A stretch of DNA of 64,000 nt, taken from Hydractinia symbiolongicarpus. Its lineage: Eukaryota; Cnidaria; Hydrozoa; Anthoathecata; Hydractiniidae. Below, in pieces: positions 37,660 to 50,999 of the stretch. Within the stretch, counting starts at the first letter, position 1, and every line of letters begins with the position of its first letter. The notes under the pieces were generated by a model. The model ran no database searches, was not told the DNA's origin, and saw nothing but the letters and a program-made list of their open reading frames with translations. Where the stretch lies: contig NC_079885.1 of assembly GCF_029227915.1 (NCBI RefSeq), forward strand, positions 5,086,001 to 5,150,000. Direction: 5' to 3'. Both the position numbers and the translations under genes were made by a program.

Positions 37660-40200
37660 AGCGATGTAACATAGTAATATCAGAAAAGCATCGCTAAATA
37701 GATGTTGGCACGAATATGTGACGCAACCGTTGTAACTCAAACGGGCTGATACAGTTAGAAAGTCAATAAAATTTAGTTTTTAAAACTGTCTCTATATCTT
37801 CAGCGCGCGCTAATGGCTGGGATTGGCCCCACTGTAAAAAATGTCTTATTTTTCTAAATTTATATAAAAAGCGCTACCACAGCGCACAGTGTCATTTCTG
37901 AGTTCCAGAAATCCCGTCAAATTAAAAAGAATGTTATTTCTTTGAGTTCAATTGCATCATTTATCATATTTATGAGGTCAAAGTCTAAAATCAGTCCAAT
38001 TAAGTCCCACAGTCAATCGTTTTACTTTAAAAGCGATACAACATAGTAATATCAGAAAAGTATCGCTAAATAGATGTTGGTACGAATATGTGACGCAACT
38101 GTTGTCACTCAAACGGATTGATGCTGTTAGACAGTCAATATAATGTAGTTTTTAAATCTGTCTCTCTATCTTTAGCGTGCGCTAACGGCTAGGATTGGTC
38201 CCACAGTAAAAAAACTTCTTATTAATATAAATTTTTAAATAAAGCGCTACCACAGCGCACAATGTAATCGCTGAATTCCAGCAATCATGTCAAATTAAAA
38301 ACAATGTTACTTCTTGGAGTCCAATTGTATCATTTATCACATTTTTAAGATCAAAGTCCAAAATCAGTCCAATTAAGTCCCACAGTTAATTGTTTTACTT
38401 TTTAAAGCGATACAACATAGTAATATCAGAAAAGTATCGCTATATAGATGTTCCTACGAATATGTGACGCAACCGTTGTAACTCAAATGCATTGATACCG
38501 TTAAAAAGTCAATGAAATGTAGCTTTTGAAACCGTCTCTATTTCTTCAGCGCGCGCTAATGGCTAGGATTTGGCTAAAAGTGAAAAGTGACTTCTTTATC
38601 TAGATTCTTAAATAAAACGCTACCACAGCGCCCAATGTAATTGCTGAGTTCCAGCAATCATGTCAAATTAAGAAAAATGGTATTTCCTGAAATGCAAATG
38701 TCACATTTATCACACTTACAAGGTCAAAGTCCAAAATCAGTCCAATTAAGTCCCACAGTCAATCGTTTCACTTTTAAAAGCGATGTAACATAGTAATATC
38801 AGAAAAGCATCGCTAAATAGATGTTGGCACGAATATGTGACGCAACCGTTGTAACTCAAACGGGCTGATACAGTTAGAAAGTCAATAAAATTTAGTTTTT
38901 AAAACTGTCTCTATATCTTCAGCGCGCGCTAACGGCTGGGATTGGCCCCACTGTAAAAAATGTCTTATTTTTCTAAATTTATATAAAAAGCGCTACCACA
39001 GCGCACAGTGTCATTTCTGAGTTCCAGAAATCCCGTCAAATTAAAAAGAATGTTATTTCTTTGAGTTCAATTGCATCATTTATCATATTTATGAGGTCAA
39101 AGTCTATAATCAGTCCAATTAAGTCCCACAGTCAATCGGTTTACTTTAAAAGCGATACAACATAGTAATATCAGAAAAGTATCGCTAAATAGATGTTGGT
39201 ACGAATATGTGACGCAACCGTTGTCACTCAAACGGATTGACGCTGTTAGACAGTCAATATAATGTAGTTTTTAAATCTGTCTCTCTATCTTTAGCGTGCG
39301 CTAACGGCTAGGATTGGTCCCACAGTAAAAAAACTTCTTATTAATCTAAATTTTTAAATAAAGCGCTACCACAGCGCACAATGTAATCGCTGAATTCCAG
39401 CAATCATGTCAAATTAAAAACAATGTTACTTCTTGGAGTCCAATTGTATCATTTATCACATTTTTAAGGTCAAAGTCCAAAATCAGTCCAATTAAGTCCC
39501 ACAGTTAATTGTTTTACTTTTTAAAGCGATACAACATAGTAATATCAGAAAAGTATCGCTAAATAGATGTTCCTACGAATATGTGACGCAACCGTTGTAA
39601 CTCAAATGCATTGATACCGTTAAAAAGTCAATGAAATGTAGCTTTTGAAACCGTCTCTATTTCTTCAGCGCGCGCTAATGGCTAGGATTTGGCAAAAAGT
39701 GAAAAGTGACTTCTTTATCTAGATTCTTAAATAAAACGCTACCACTGCGCCCAATGTAATTGCTGAGTTCCAGCAATCATGTCAAATTAAAATAAATGGT
39801 ATTTCCTGAAATGCAAATGTCACATTTATCACACTTACAAGGTCAAAGTCCAAAATACGTCCAATTAAGTCCCACAGTTAATTGTTTTACTTTTTAAAGC
39901 GATACAACATAGTAATATCAGAAAAGTATCGCTAAATAGATGTTCCTACGAATATGTGACGCAACCGTTGTAACTCAAATGCATTGATACCGTTAAAAAG
40001 TCAACGAAATGTAGCTTTTGAAACCGTCTCTATTTCTTCAGCGCGCGCTAATGGCTAGGATTTGGCTAAAAGTGAAAAGTGACTTCTTTATCTAGATTCT
40101 TAAATAAAACGCTACCACAGCGCCCAATGTAATTGCTGAGTTCCAGCAATCATGTCAAATTAAGAAAAATGGTATTTCCTGAAATGCAAATGTCACATTT
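37660..40200 (+). repeat. 3-monomer higher-order repeat (1119 bp)
   Basis: Anchors 37873, 38246 and 38619 recur at 38992, 39365 and 39738, each exactly 1119 bp later, with shared variants such as ATCCCGTCAAATTAAAAAG, AAAAAACTTCTTATTAAT and CTCAAATGCATTGATACCG. The third variant is then repeated once more at 40111, 373 bp after 39738, so single-monomer and three-monomer duplications overlap here. Confidence 0.85.
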
Positions 40201-41499
40201 ATCACACTTACAAGGTCAAAGTCCAAAATCAGTCCAATTAAGTCCCACAGTCAATCGTTTTAATATTAAAAGCGATACAACATAGTAATATCAGAAATGT
40301 ATCGCTAAATAGATGTTGGTACGAATATGTGACGTAACCGTTGTAACTCAAACGGACTGATACAGTTGGTAAATTCAATAAAATGTAGTTTTTGAAACTG
40401 TCTCTATATCTTCAGCGCGCGCTAACGGTTTGGATTGGTCCCACTGTAAAAATTGTCTTATTTTTCTAAATTTATAAATAAAGCGCTACCACAGCGCCCA
40501 GTGTAATTTCTGAGTTCCAGCAATCACGTCAAATTAAAAAGAATGTTATTTCTTGGAGTCCAATTGTATCATTTATCACAATTAAAAGGTCAAAGTCCAA
40601 AATCAGTCGAATTAAGTCCCACAGTCAATCGTTTTACTGTTAACAGCGATACAACCAAGTAATATCAGAAAAGTATCGCTAAATAGATGTTGGTACGAAT
40701 ATGTGACGCAACCGTTGTAACTCAAACGGACTGACACAGTTAGTAAATTCAATAAAATGTAGATTTTAAAACTGTCTCTATATCTTCAGCGCGTGCTAAC
40801 GGTTAGGATTGGTCCCACTGTAAAAAATGTCTTATTTTTCTAAATTTATAAATAAAGCGCTACCACAGCGCCCAGGGTAATTTCTGAGTTCCTGCAATCA
40901 CGTCGAATTAAAAAGGATGTTACTTCTTGGAGTCCAATTATATCATTTATCACATTTATAAGGTCAAAGTCCAAAATCATTCTAATTAAGTCCCACAGTC
41001 AATCGTTTTACTTTTAAAAGCGATATAGCATAGTAATATTAGAAAAGCATCGCTAATAGATGTTGTCACGAATATGTGACGCAACCGTTGTAACTCAAGC
41101 GGATTGATATTGTTAGACAGTCAATATAATGTAGTTTTTAAATCTGTCTCTATAGCTTCACCGCGCGCTAACGTCTAGGATTGGTCCCACAGTAAAAAAA
41201 CTACTTATTAATCCAAATTTTTAAAGAAAGCGCTACCACAGCGCATAATGTAATCGCTGAATTCTAGCAATCATGTCAAATTAAGAAGAATGTTATTTCT
41301 TGGATTCCAATTGTCTCATTTATCACACTTATAAGGTCAAAGTCCAAAATCAGTTCAATTAAGTACCACAGTCAATCGTTTCACTGTTAAAGGCGATGCA
41401 ACATAGTAACCTCAGAATTATATTGCTAAGTACATGTTGGCACGAATATGTGACGCAACCGTTGAAACTTAAACGGGCTGATACAGTTAGAAAGTCAAT

Positions 41500-41775
41500 A
41501 AAATGTAGTTTTTAAAACTGTCTCAACTTCTTCATCAAACGCTAATGGCTATGATTTGTCCCGCATTAAAAATGACTCATTGATCTAATTTTGTAAATAA
41601 AGAGCTAACACAGCACGCAGTGTAACTACTGCGTTTCGGCAATCATGCCAAATTAACAAAAATGTTAATTCTTGCAGTTCAATTGTCTCATTTACCACAT
41701 TTATAAAGTGAAACACAAAAATCACTTTAATTAGCTCCCACGTCCAATCATTTCACTTTTAAAAGCAAGGCAACC
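41500..41775 (+). repeat. Highly divergent monomer segment
   Basis: Recognisable as the same satellite but with many private changes, including TCATCAAACGCTAATGGC, AGAGCTAACACAGCACGC, ACTACTGCGTTTCGGC and TAGCTCCCACGTCC. The second half resembles 45000-45110 (AATTAACAAAAATGTTAATT), so at least one relative survives in the window. Confidence 0.75.
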
Positions 41776-44140
41776 TAGTAATATCGGAAAAATATCGCTA
41801 AATACATATTGCCACGAATATGTGACGCAGCCGTTGTAACTCAAACGGATTGATACCGTTAGAAAGTCAATGAAATGTAGCTTTTGAAACTGTCTCTATT
41901 TCTTCAGCGCGCGCTAATGGCTAGGATTTGTCAAAAAGTAAATGTGACTTATTTATCTAGATTTTTTAATAAAGCGCTACCACAGCGCCCAGTGTAATCG
42001 CTAAGTTCCAGCAATCATGTCAAGTTAAAAAGAATGTTATTTTTTGGAGTCCATAGTGGCATTTATCGCATTAATAAAGTCAAAGTCCAAAATCAGTTCA
42101 ATTAAGTCCCACAGTCAATCGTTTCACTGTTAAAAGCGATGCAACCTAGCAATATCAGAAAAATATCGCTAAATACATATTGCCACGAATATGTGACGCA
42201 GCCGTTGTAACTCAAACGGATTGATATCATTTGAAAGTCAAGGAAAAGCAGTTTGTGAAACTGTCTCTATATCTTCAGCGCGCACTAACGGCTACGGTTG
42301 GTCCCACTGTAAAAAATGTCTTATTTTTCTAAATATATAAATATAGCGCTACCACAGCGCCCAGTGTAATTTCTAAGTTCCAGCATCACGTCAAAATAAA
42401 AAGAACGTTATTTTTTGGAGTACATTTGTATCATTTATCAAATTTATAAGGTCAAAGTCCAAAATCAGTCCAATTAAGTTCCACAGTCAATCGTTTTAAT
42501 TCTAAAAGCGATACAACTTAGTAGAATCAGAAAAGTATCGCTAAGTAAATGTTGGTACGAATAAGTGACGCAACCGTTGTAACTCAAACGGATTGATACC
42601 GTTAGAAAGTCAATAAAATGTAGTTTTGAAACTGTCTCTATTTCTTCAGCGCGCGCTAATGGCTAGGATTTGTCAAAAAGTAAAAGTGACTTATTTATCT
42701 AGATTTTTTAATAAAGCGCTACCACAGAGCCCAGTGTAATCGCTGAGTTCCAGCAATCATGTCAAGTTAAAAAGAATGTTATTTTTTGGAGTCCATAGTG
42801 GAATTTATCACATTTATAAGGTAAAAGTCCAAAATTAGTCCAATTAAGTCCCACAGTCAATCGCTTTATTTTCAAAAGTGATACAACCTAGTAATGTCAG
42901 AAAGGTATCGCTAAATACATGTTGGTACGAATGTGTAACGAAACTGTTGTAACTCAAACGCATTGATACAGTTAGAAAGTCAATAAAATGTAGTTTTTGA
43001 AACTGTCTCTATATCTTCAGCGTGCGTAACGGCTAGGATTGGTTCCACTGTAAAAAATGTCTTATTTTTCTAAATTTATAAATAAAGCGCTACCACAGCA
43101 CCCAGTGTAATTTCTGAGTTCCAGCAATCACGTCAAATTAAAACAAATGTTATTTCCTGGAGTCCAATTGTATCATTTATCACATTTATAACGTAAAAGT
43201 CCAAAATCAGACCAATTAAGTCCCACAGTCAATCGTTTTACTTTTTAAGGCGATACAACATAGTAATATTAGAAAAATATCGCAAAATAGATGTTCCTAC
43301 GAATATGTGACGCAACCGTTGTAACTCAAATGCATTGATACCGTTAGAAAGTCAATGGAATGTAGCTTTTGAAACCGTCTCTATTTCTTCAGTGCGCGCT
43401 AATGGCTAGGATTTGGCAAAAAGTGAAAAGTGACTTCTTTATCTAGATTCTTAAATAAAACGCTACCACAGCGCCCAATGTAATTGCTGAGTTCCAGCAA
43501 TCATGTCAAATTAAGAAGAATGTTATTTCCTGGAATGCAAATGTCACATTTATCACACTTACAATGTCAAAGTCCAAAATCATTCCAATTAAGTCCCACA
43601 GTCAATCGTTTTACTTTTAAAAGCGATATAGCATAGTAATATCAGAAAAGCATCGCTAAATAGATGTTGTCACGAATATGTGACGCAACCGTTGTAACTC
43701 AAACGGATTGATACCGTTTGAAATTCAATGAAATGTAGTTTTTGAAACTGTCTCTATATCTTCAGCGCGCACTAACGGCTAGGATTGGTCCCACTGTAAA
43801 GAATGTCTTATTTTTCTAAATTTATAAATAAAGCGCTACCACAGCGCCCAGTGTAATTTCTGAGTTCCAGCAATTACGTCAAATTAAAAAGAATGTTATT
43901 TCTTTGAGTCCAATTGTATCATTTATCACAATTTTAAGGTCAAAGTCCAAAACCATTCCAATTAAGTCCCACAGTCAATCGTTTTACTTTTAAAAGCGAT
44001 ATACCATAGTAATATCAGAAAAGTATCGCTAAATAGATGTTGGTACGAATATGTGACGCAACCCTTGTAACTCAAACGGACTGATACAGTTAGTAAATTT
44101 AATAAAATGTAGTTTTTGAAACTGTCTCCATTTCTTTAGC

Positions 44141-44450
44141 GCGCTCTAACGGCTAGGATTAGTCCCATAGTAAGAATGTCTTAATGATCTAAGTTTGTAA
44201 ATAAAGAGGTAACGCAGCGTCCAGTGTATCCGCGGAGTTCCCGCATTCATGCCAAAGAAAGAAATATATCAATTCTTGGAGTCCAATTGTCTCTTTAACC
44301 ACATTTAAAAGGTCAAAGTGCAAAATCAGTTCAATTTCGCCGCGCGGTCAATCGTTTCACTGTTTGAAGCAATGCAAACTAGTAATATCGGAAAAATATC
44401 GGTAAGTACATGTTGGTACCAATTGGTGACGCAACTGTTGTAACTCAAAT
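44141..44450 (+). repeat. Rare divergent monomer variant, copy 1
   Basis: This copy is marked by GCGCTCTAACGGC, AAAGAGGTAACGCAGCGTCC, a CCGCGG palindrome in TATCCGCGGAGTTCCCGC, and TTTCGCCGCGCGGTCAATCG where most monomers read AATTAAGTCCCACAGTCAATCG. The next copy begins at 45258, 1117 bp or three monomers away. Confidence 0.8.
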
Positions 44451-45257
44451 GCATTGATACCGTTGGAAAGTCAATGAAAAGTAGCTTTTGAAACCGCCTC
44501 TATTTCTTCAGTGCGCGCTAATGGCTAGGATTTGGCAAAAAGTGAAAAGTGACTTCTTTATCTACATTCTTAAATAAAGCGCTACCACAGCGGCCAGTGT
44601 AAATTCTGAGTTCCAGCAATCACGTCAAATTAAAAAGGATGTTACTTCTTGGAGTCCAATTGTATTATTTATCACATTTATCAGGTCAAAGTCCAAAATC
44701 AGTCGAATTAAGTCCCACAGTCAATTGTTTTATTGTTAACAGCGATACAACCAAGTAATATCAGAAAAGTATCGCTAAAGAGATGTTGGTACGAATATGT
44801 GACGCAATCGTTGTAACTCAAACGCATTGATAGAGTTAGAAAGTCAATAAAACTTAGTTTTTGAAACTGTCTCTATATCTTTAGCGCGCGTAACGGCTAG
44901 GATTGGTCCCACTGTAAACAATGTCTTATTTTTCCAAATTTATAAATAAAGCGCTACCACAGTGCCCAGTGTAGTTTCTGAGTTCCACCAATTACGTCAA
45001 ATTAACAAAAATGTTAATTCTTGAAGTTCAATTGTCTCATTTACCACATTTATAAAGTCAAACTCAAAAACCAGTTTAATTAGCTCCCACGTCCAATCAT
45101 TTCACTTTTAAAAGCAATGCAACCTAGTAATATCGGAAAAATATCGCTAAATACATGTTGGTACCAATTGATGACGCAACCGTTGTAACTCTAACGCTCT
45201 GTTACCGTCAGAAAGTCAATGAAATGTAGTTTTTGAAACTGTCATCATTTCTTCAGC

Positions 45258-45565
45258 GCGCTCTAACGGCTAGGATTAGTCCCACAGTAAGAATGTCTTA
45301 ATGATCTAAGTTTGTAAATAAAGAGGTCACGCAGCGTCCAGTGTATCCGCGGAGTTCCCGCATTCATGCCAAAGAAAGAAAGTATATCAATTCTTGGAGT
45401 CCAATTGTCTCTTTAACCACATTTAAAAGGTCAAAGTGCAAAATCAGTTCAATTTCGCCGCACGGTCAATCGTTTCACTGTTAGAAGCAATGCAAACTAG
45501 TAATATCGGAAAAATATCGGCAAGTACATGTTGGTACCAATTGGTGACGCAACTGTTGTAACTCA
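45258..45565 (+). repeat. Rare divergent monomer variant, copy 2
   Basis: Same private readings as 44141-44450, with small differences (CGCCGCACGG instead of CGCCGCGCGG, and AGAGGTCACGC). A third, partial copy of only the second half lies at 63000-63140, fused to an ordinary first half. Confidence 0.8.
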
Positions 45566-48500
45566 AACGCACTGATAACGTTAGAAAGTCAATAAAATGT
45601 AGTTTTTGAAACCGTCTCTATTTCTTCAGCGCGCGGTATTGGCTAGGATTTGTCCAAAAGTGAAAGTGACTTATTTATCTAGAATTTTTAAATAACACTA
45701 TACCACAGCGCCCAGTATAATCGCTGAGTTCCAGCAATCATGTCAAGTTAAAAAGAATGTTATTTTTTGGAGTCCATAGTGGAATTTATCACATTAATAA
45801 GGTAAATGTCCAAAATCAGTCCAATTAAGTCCCACAGTCAATCGCTTTAATTTCAAAAGCGATACAACCTAGTAATGTCAGAAAAATATCGCTAAATAGA
45901 TGTTTGCACGAATATGTAACGCAATCGTTGTAACTCAAACTGACTGATACAGTTACAAAGTCAATAAAATGTAGTTTTTGAAACTGTCTCTATATTTTCA
46001 GCGCGCGCTAACGGCTAGGAATGGCCTCACTGAAAAAAATGTCTTATTTTTACAAATTTATAAATAAAATGCTACCACAGTGCCCAGTGTAGTTTCTGAA
46101 TTCCACCAATTACGTCAAAATAAAAAGAATGTTATTTCTTTGAGTCCAATTATATCATTTATCACATTTATAAGGTCAAAGTCCAAAATCAGACCAATTA
46201 AGTTCCACAGTCAATCATTTTACTTTTTAAAGCGATAAAACATAGTAATATCAGAAAAGTATCGCTAAATAGATGTTCCTACGAATATGTGACGCAACCG
46301 TTGTAACTCAAACGCATTGATACCGTTGGAAAGACCATGAAATGTAGCTTTTGAACCGTCTCTATTTCTTCAGCGCGCGCTAATGGCTAGGATTTGGCAA
46401 AAAGTGAAAAGTGACTTCTTTATCTAGATTCTTAAATAAAGCGCTACCACTGCGCCCAGTGTAATTTCTGAGTTATAGCAATCACGTCAAATTAAAAAGA
46501 ATGTTATTTCTTGGAGTCCAATTGTATCATTTATCACATTTATAAGGTCAAAGTCCAAAATCAGTCCAATTAAGTCCCACAGTCAATTGTTTTATTGTTA
46601 ACAGCGATACAAGCAAGTAATATCAGAAAAGTATCGCTAAAGAGATGTTGGTACGAATATGTGACGCAATCGTTGTAACTCAAACGCATTGATACAGTTA
46701 GAAAGTCAATAAACTTTAGCTTTTGAAACTGTCTCTATATCTTCAGCGCGCGTAACGGCTAGGATTGGTCCCACTGTAAAAAATGTCTTATTTTTCTAAA
46801 TTTATAAATAAAGCGCTACCACAGCGCTCAGTGTAATTTCTGAGTTCCAGCAATCACCTCAAGTTAAAAAGAATGTTATTTCTTTGAGTCCAATTGTATC
46901 ATTTATCACATTTATAAGGTCAAAGTCCAAAATCAGTCCAATTAAGTCCCACAGTCATTCGTTATACTGTTGAAAGCGATGCAACCTAGTAATATCAGAA
47001 AGCATCGCTAAATACATGTTGGTACAAATATGTGACACAACCGTTGTAACTCAAACGAATTGATATTGTTAGACAGTCAATATAATGTAGTTTTTAAATC
47101 TATCTCTATATTTTCATCGCGCGCTAACGTCTAGGATTGGTCCCACAGCAAAAAAACTACTTATTAATCTAAATTCTTAAACAAAGCGCTACCACAGCGC
47201 ACAATGTAATCGCTGAATTCCAGCAATCATGTCAAATTAAGAAGAATGTTATTTCTTGGATTCCAATTGTCTCATTTATCACACTTATAAGGTCAAAGTC
47301 CAAAATCAGTCGAATTAAGTCCCACAGTCAATTGTTTTATTGTTAACAGCGATACAACCAGGTAATATCAGAAAAGTATCGCTAAAGAGATGTTGGTACG
47401 AATATGTGACGCAATCGTTGTAACTCAAACGCATTGATACAGTTAGAAAGTCAAAAAAATTTAGTTTATGAAACTGTCTCTATATCTTCAGCGCGCGTAA
47501 CGGCTAGGATTGGTCCCACTGTAAAAAATGTCTTATTTTTCTAAATTCATAAATAAAGCGCTACCACCGCGCCCAGTATAATTTCTGAGTTCCAGCAATC
47601 ACGTCAAGTTGAAAAGAATGTTATTTCTTTGAGTCCAATTGTATCATTTATCACATTTATAAGGTCAAAGTCCAAAATCAGTCCAATTAAGTCCCACAGT
47701 CATTCGTTTTTCTGTTGAAAGCGATGCAACCTAGTAATGTCAGAAAGCATCGCTAAATACATGTTGGTACGAATATGTGACGCAACTGTTGTAACTCAAA
47801 CGCACTGATAACGTTAGAAAGTCAATGAAATGTAGTTTTCGAAACCGTCTCTATATCTTAACCTCGCGCTAACGGTTAGGATTGGTCCCACTGTAAAAAT
47901 ATCTTATTTTTCTAAATTAATAAATAAAGCGCTACCACAGCGCCCAGTGTAATTTCTGAGTTCCAACAATCACGTCAAATTAAAAAGAATGTTATTTCTT
48001 TGAGTCCAATTGTATCATTTATCACATTTATAAGGTCAAAGTCCAAAATCAGTCCAATTAAGTCCCACAGTCATTCGTTTTTCAGTTGAAAGCGATGCAA
48101 CCTAGTAATGACAGAAAGCATCGCTAAATACATGTTGGTACGATTATGTGACGCAACTGTTGTAACTCAAACGGACTGATACAGTTATGAAATATATAAA
48201 ATGTAGTTTTTGAAACTGCCTATATATCTTCAGCGCGCGCTAACGTCTAGGATTGGTTCCACTGTAAAAATTGTCTTATTTCTCCACATTTATAAATAAA
48301 GCGCTACCACAGCGCCCAGTGTAATTTCTGAGTTCCAGCAATCACGTCAAGTTAAAAAGAATGTTATTTCTTTGAGTCCAATTGTATCATTTATCACATT
48401 TATAAGGTCAAAGTCCAAAATCAGTCCAATTAAGTCCCACAGTCATTCGTTTTTCTGTTGAAAGCGATGCAACCTAGTAATGTCAGGAAGCATCGCTAAA

Positions 48501-50806
48501 TACATGTTTGTACGAATATGTGACGCAACTGTTGTAACTCAAACACACTGATAACGTTAGAAAGTCAATGAAATGTAGTTTTCGAAACCGTCTCTATTTC
48601 TTCAGCACACGGTAATGGCTAGGATTTGTCCAAAAGTGAAAGTGACTTATTTATCTAGAATTTTTAAATAACGCGCTACCACAGCGCCCAGTGTAATCGC
48701 TGAGTTCCAGCAATCATGTCAAAATAAAAAGAATGTTATTTCTCTGAGTCCAATTGTATCATTTATCACATTTATAAGGTCAAAGTCCAAAATCAGTCCA
48801 ATTAAGTCCCACAGTCAATCGTTTTACTTTTAAAAGCGATGCAACCTAGTAATATAATAAAGCATCGCTAAATACATGTTGGTACAAATATGTGACACAA
48901 CCGTTGTAACTCAAACGGATTGATATTGTTAGACAGTCAATATAATGCAGTTTTTAAATCTGTCTCTATATCTTCATCGCGCGCTAACGTCTAGGATTGG
49001 TTCCACTGTAAAAAATGTCTTTTTTTTCTAAATTTATTAATAAAGCGCTACCACAGCGCCCAGTGTAATTTCTGAGTTCCAGCAATCACGTCAAATTAAA
49101 AAGAATGTTATTTCCTGGAGTCCAATTGTATCATTTATCACATTTATAACGTCAAAGTCCAAAATCAGTCGAATTAAGTCCCACAGTCAATCGTTTTACT
49201 GTTAAAAGCAATGCAACCTAGTAATATCAGAAAGCATCGCTAAATAAATGTTGGTACGAATATGTGACGCAACCGTTGTAACTCAAACGGACTGATACAG
49301 TTAGAAAGTCAATAAAATTTAGTTTTTGAAACTGTCTCTACATCTTCACCTCGCGCTAACGGTTAGGATTGGTCCCACTGTAAAAATATCTTATTTTTCT
49401 AAATTAATAAATAAAGCGCTACCACAGCGCCCAGTGTAATCGCTGAGTTCCAACAATCATGTCAAAATAAAAAGAATGTTATTTCTCTGAGTCCAATTGT
49501 ATTATTTATCACATTTATAAGGTCAAAGTCCAAAATCAGTCCAATCAAGTCCCACAGTCAATCGTTTTACTTTTAAAAGCGATACAACATAGTAATATCA
49601 GAAAAGTATCGCTAAATAGACGTTGGTACGAATATGTGACGCAAGCGTTGTAACTCAAACGGACTGATACAGTTAGGAAATAAATAAAATGTAGTTTTTG
49701 AAACTGCCTATATATCTTCAGCGCGCGCTAACGTCTAGGATTGGTTCCACTGTAAAAAATGTCTTATTTTTCTAAATTTTTTAATAAAGCGCTACCACAG
49801 CGCCCAGTGTAATTTCTCAGTTCCAGCAATCACGTCAAATTAAAAAGAATGTTATTTCCTGGAGTCCAATTGTATAATTTATCACATTTATAACGTCAAA
49901 GTCAAAAATCAGTTGAATTAAGTCCCACAGTCAATCGTTTTACTGTTAAAAGCAATGCAACCTAGTAATATCAGAAAGCATCGCTAAATAGATGTTGGTA
50001 CGAACATGTGACACAACCGTTGTAACTCAAACGGACTGATACAGTTAGAAAGTCAATAAAATTTAGTTTTTGAAACTGTCTCTATATCTTCACCGCGCGC
50101 TAACGGTTAGGATTGGTCCCACTGTAAAAATGTCTTATTTTTCTAAATTAATAAATAAAGCGCTACCACAGCGCCCAGTGTAATTTCTAAGTTCCAACAA
50201 TCACGTCAAATTAAAAAGAATGCTATTTCTTTGAGTCCAATGGTATCATTTACCACATTTATAAGGTGAAAGTCCGAAATCAGTCCAATTAAATCCCACA
50301 GTCAATCGTTTTACTTTTAAAAGCGATAAAACATAGTTATATCAGAAAAGTATCCCTAAATAGATGTTGGTACGAGTATGTGACGCAACTGCTGTAACTC
50401 AAACGGACTGATACAGTTAGAAAAAAAATAAAATGTAGTTTTTCAAACTGCCTATTTATCTTTAGCGCGCGGTAATGGCTAGGATTTGTCCAAAAGTGAA
50501 GGTGACTTATTTATCTAGAATTTTTAAATAACGCGCTACCACAGCGCCCAGTGTAATCGCTGAGTTCCAACAATCATGTCAAAATAAAAAGAATGTTATT
50601 TCTCTGAGTCCAATTGTATTATTTATCACATTTATAAGGTCAAAGTCCAAAATCAGTCCAATTAAGTCCCACAGTCAATCGTTTTACTTTTAAAAGCGAT
50701 ACAACATAGTAATATCAGAAAAGTATCGCTAAATAGACGTTGGTACGAATATGTGACGCAAGCGTTGTAACTCAAACGGACTGATACAGTTAGGAAATAA
50801 ATAAAA

Positions 50807-50835
50807 CTAGCTGTTTCCCGTGAAAGAATCCACTG
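50807..50835 (-). repeat. Helitron 3' terminal region with CTAG end
   Basis: On the minus strand the last bases are TTTCACGGGAAACAGCTAG followed by host T. The candidate stem TTTC/GAAA with loop ACGG ends three bases before CTAG. It is shorter than the usual Helitron hairpin. Confidence 0.55.
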
Positions 50836-50999
50836 TATTCCATTTAATTTATGTAGCAGATATATGTCCATCAAAAAACAAACAATGCAGCAGTGCGCAT
50901 CTTACATCTGCATTATTATATAAATGACCAAAAAAATTAAAGATTTTCAACCACTGCAGTATATATGTGACATTTATCTACTAAAATTACTTGCTCTGA

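Larger units (their letters stand above)
32071..37660 (+). repeat. Family B satellite, right of the MITE
   Basis: Anchors are 32091, 32464, 32836, 33209, 33581, 33954, 34326, 34699, 35070, 35445, 35818, 36149, 36521, 36894, 37127 and 37500. A 4-monomer repeat is visible: 32464/33954, 32836/34326 and 33209/34699 are each 1490 bp apart, sharing for example the short TTATTTTTGGAGTCC reading. The 32091-32464 region is also paralogous to 35445-35818 (9 monomers away), which supplies the empty site of the MITE. Two monomers are shortened and are listed separately. Confidence 0.88.
40200..50806 (+). repeat. Mixed satellite monomers, no regular higher-order repeat
   Basis: Anchors continue (40485, 40859, 41232, 41604, 41976, 42348, 42718, 43089, 43462, 43835 and on), but variants of families A, B and C alternate and many monomers are hybrids. 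Local echoes exist: CTAAAGAGATGTTGG variants near 44776, 46639 and 47384; TCATTCGTTTTTC variants near 47702, 48072 and 48444; and ATAACGCGCTACC monomers with anchors 48675 and 50535. The mixture suggests an older or less recently homogenised part of the array. Confidence 0.8.

Noticed and set aside
50662-50874. Open frame of 70 codons on the minus strand
   Set aside because: It spans the satellite/Helitron junction, so it was created by the insertion. No domain or signal is recognisable.
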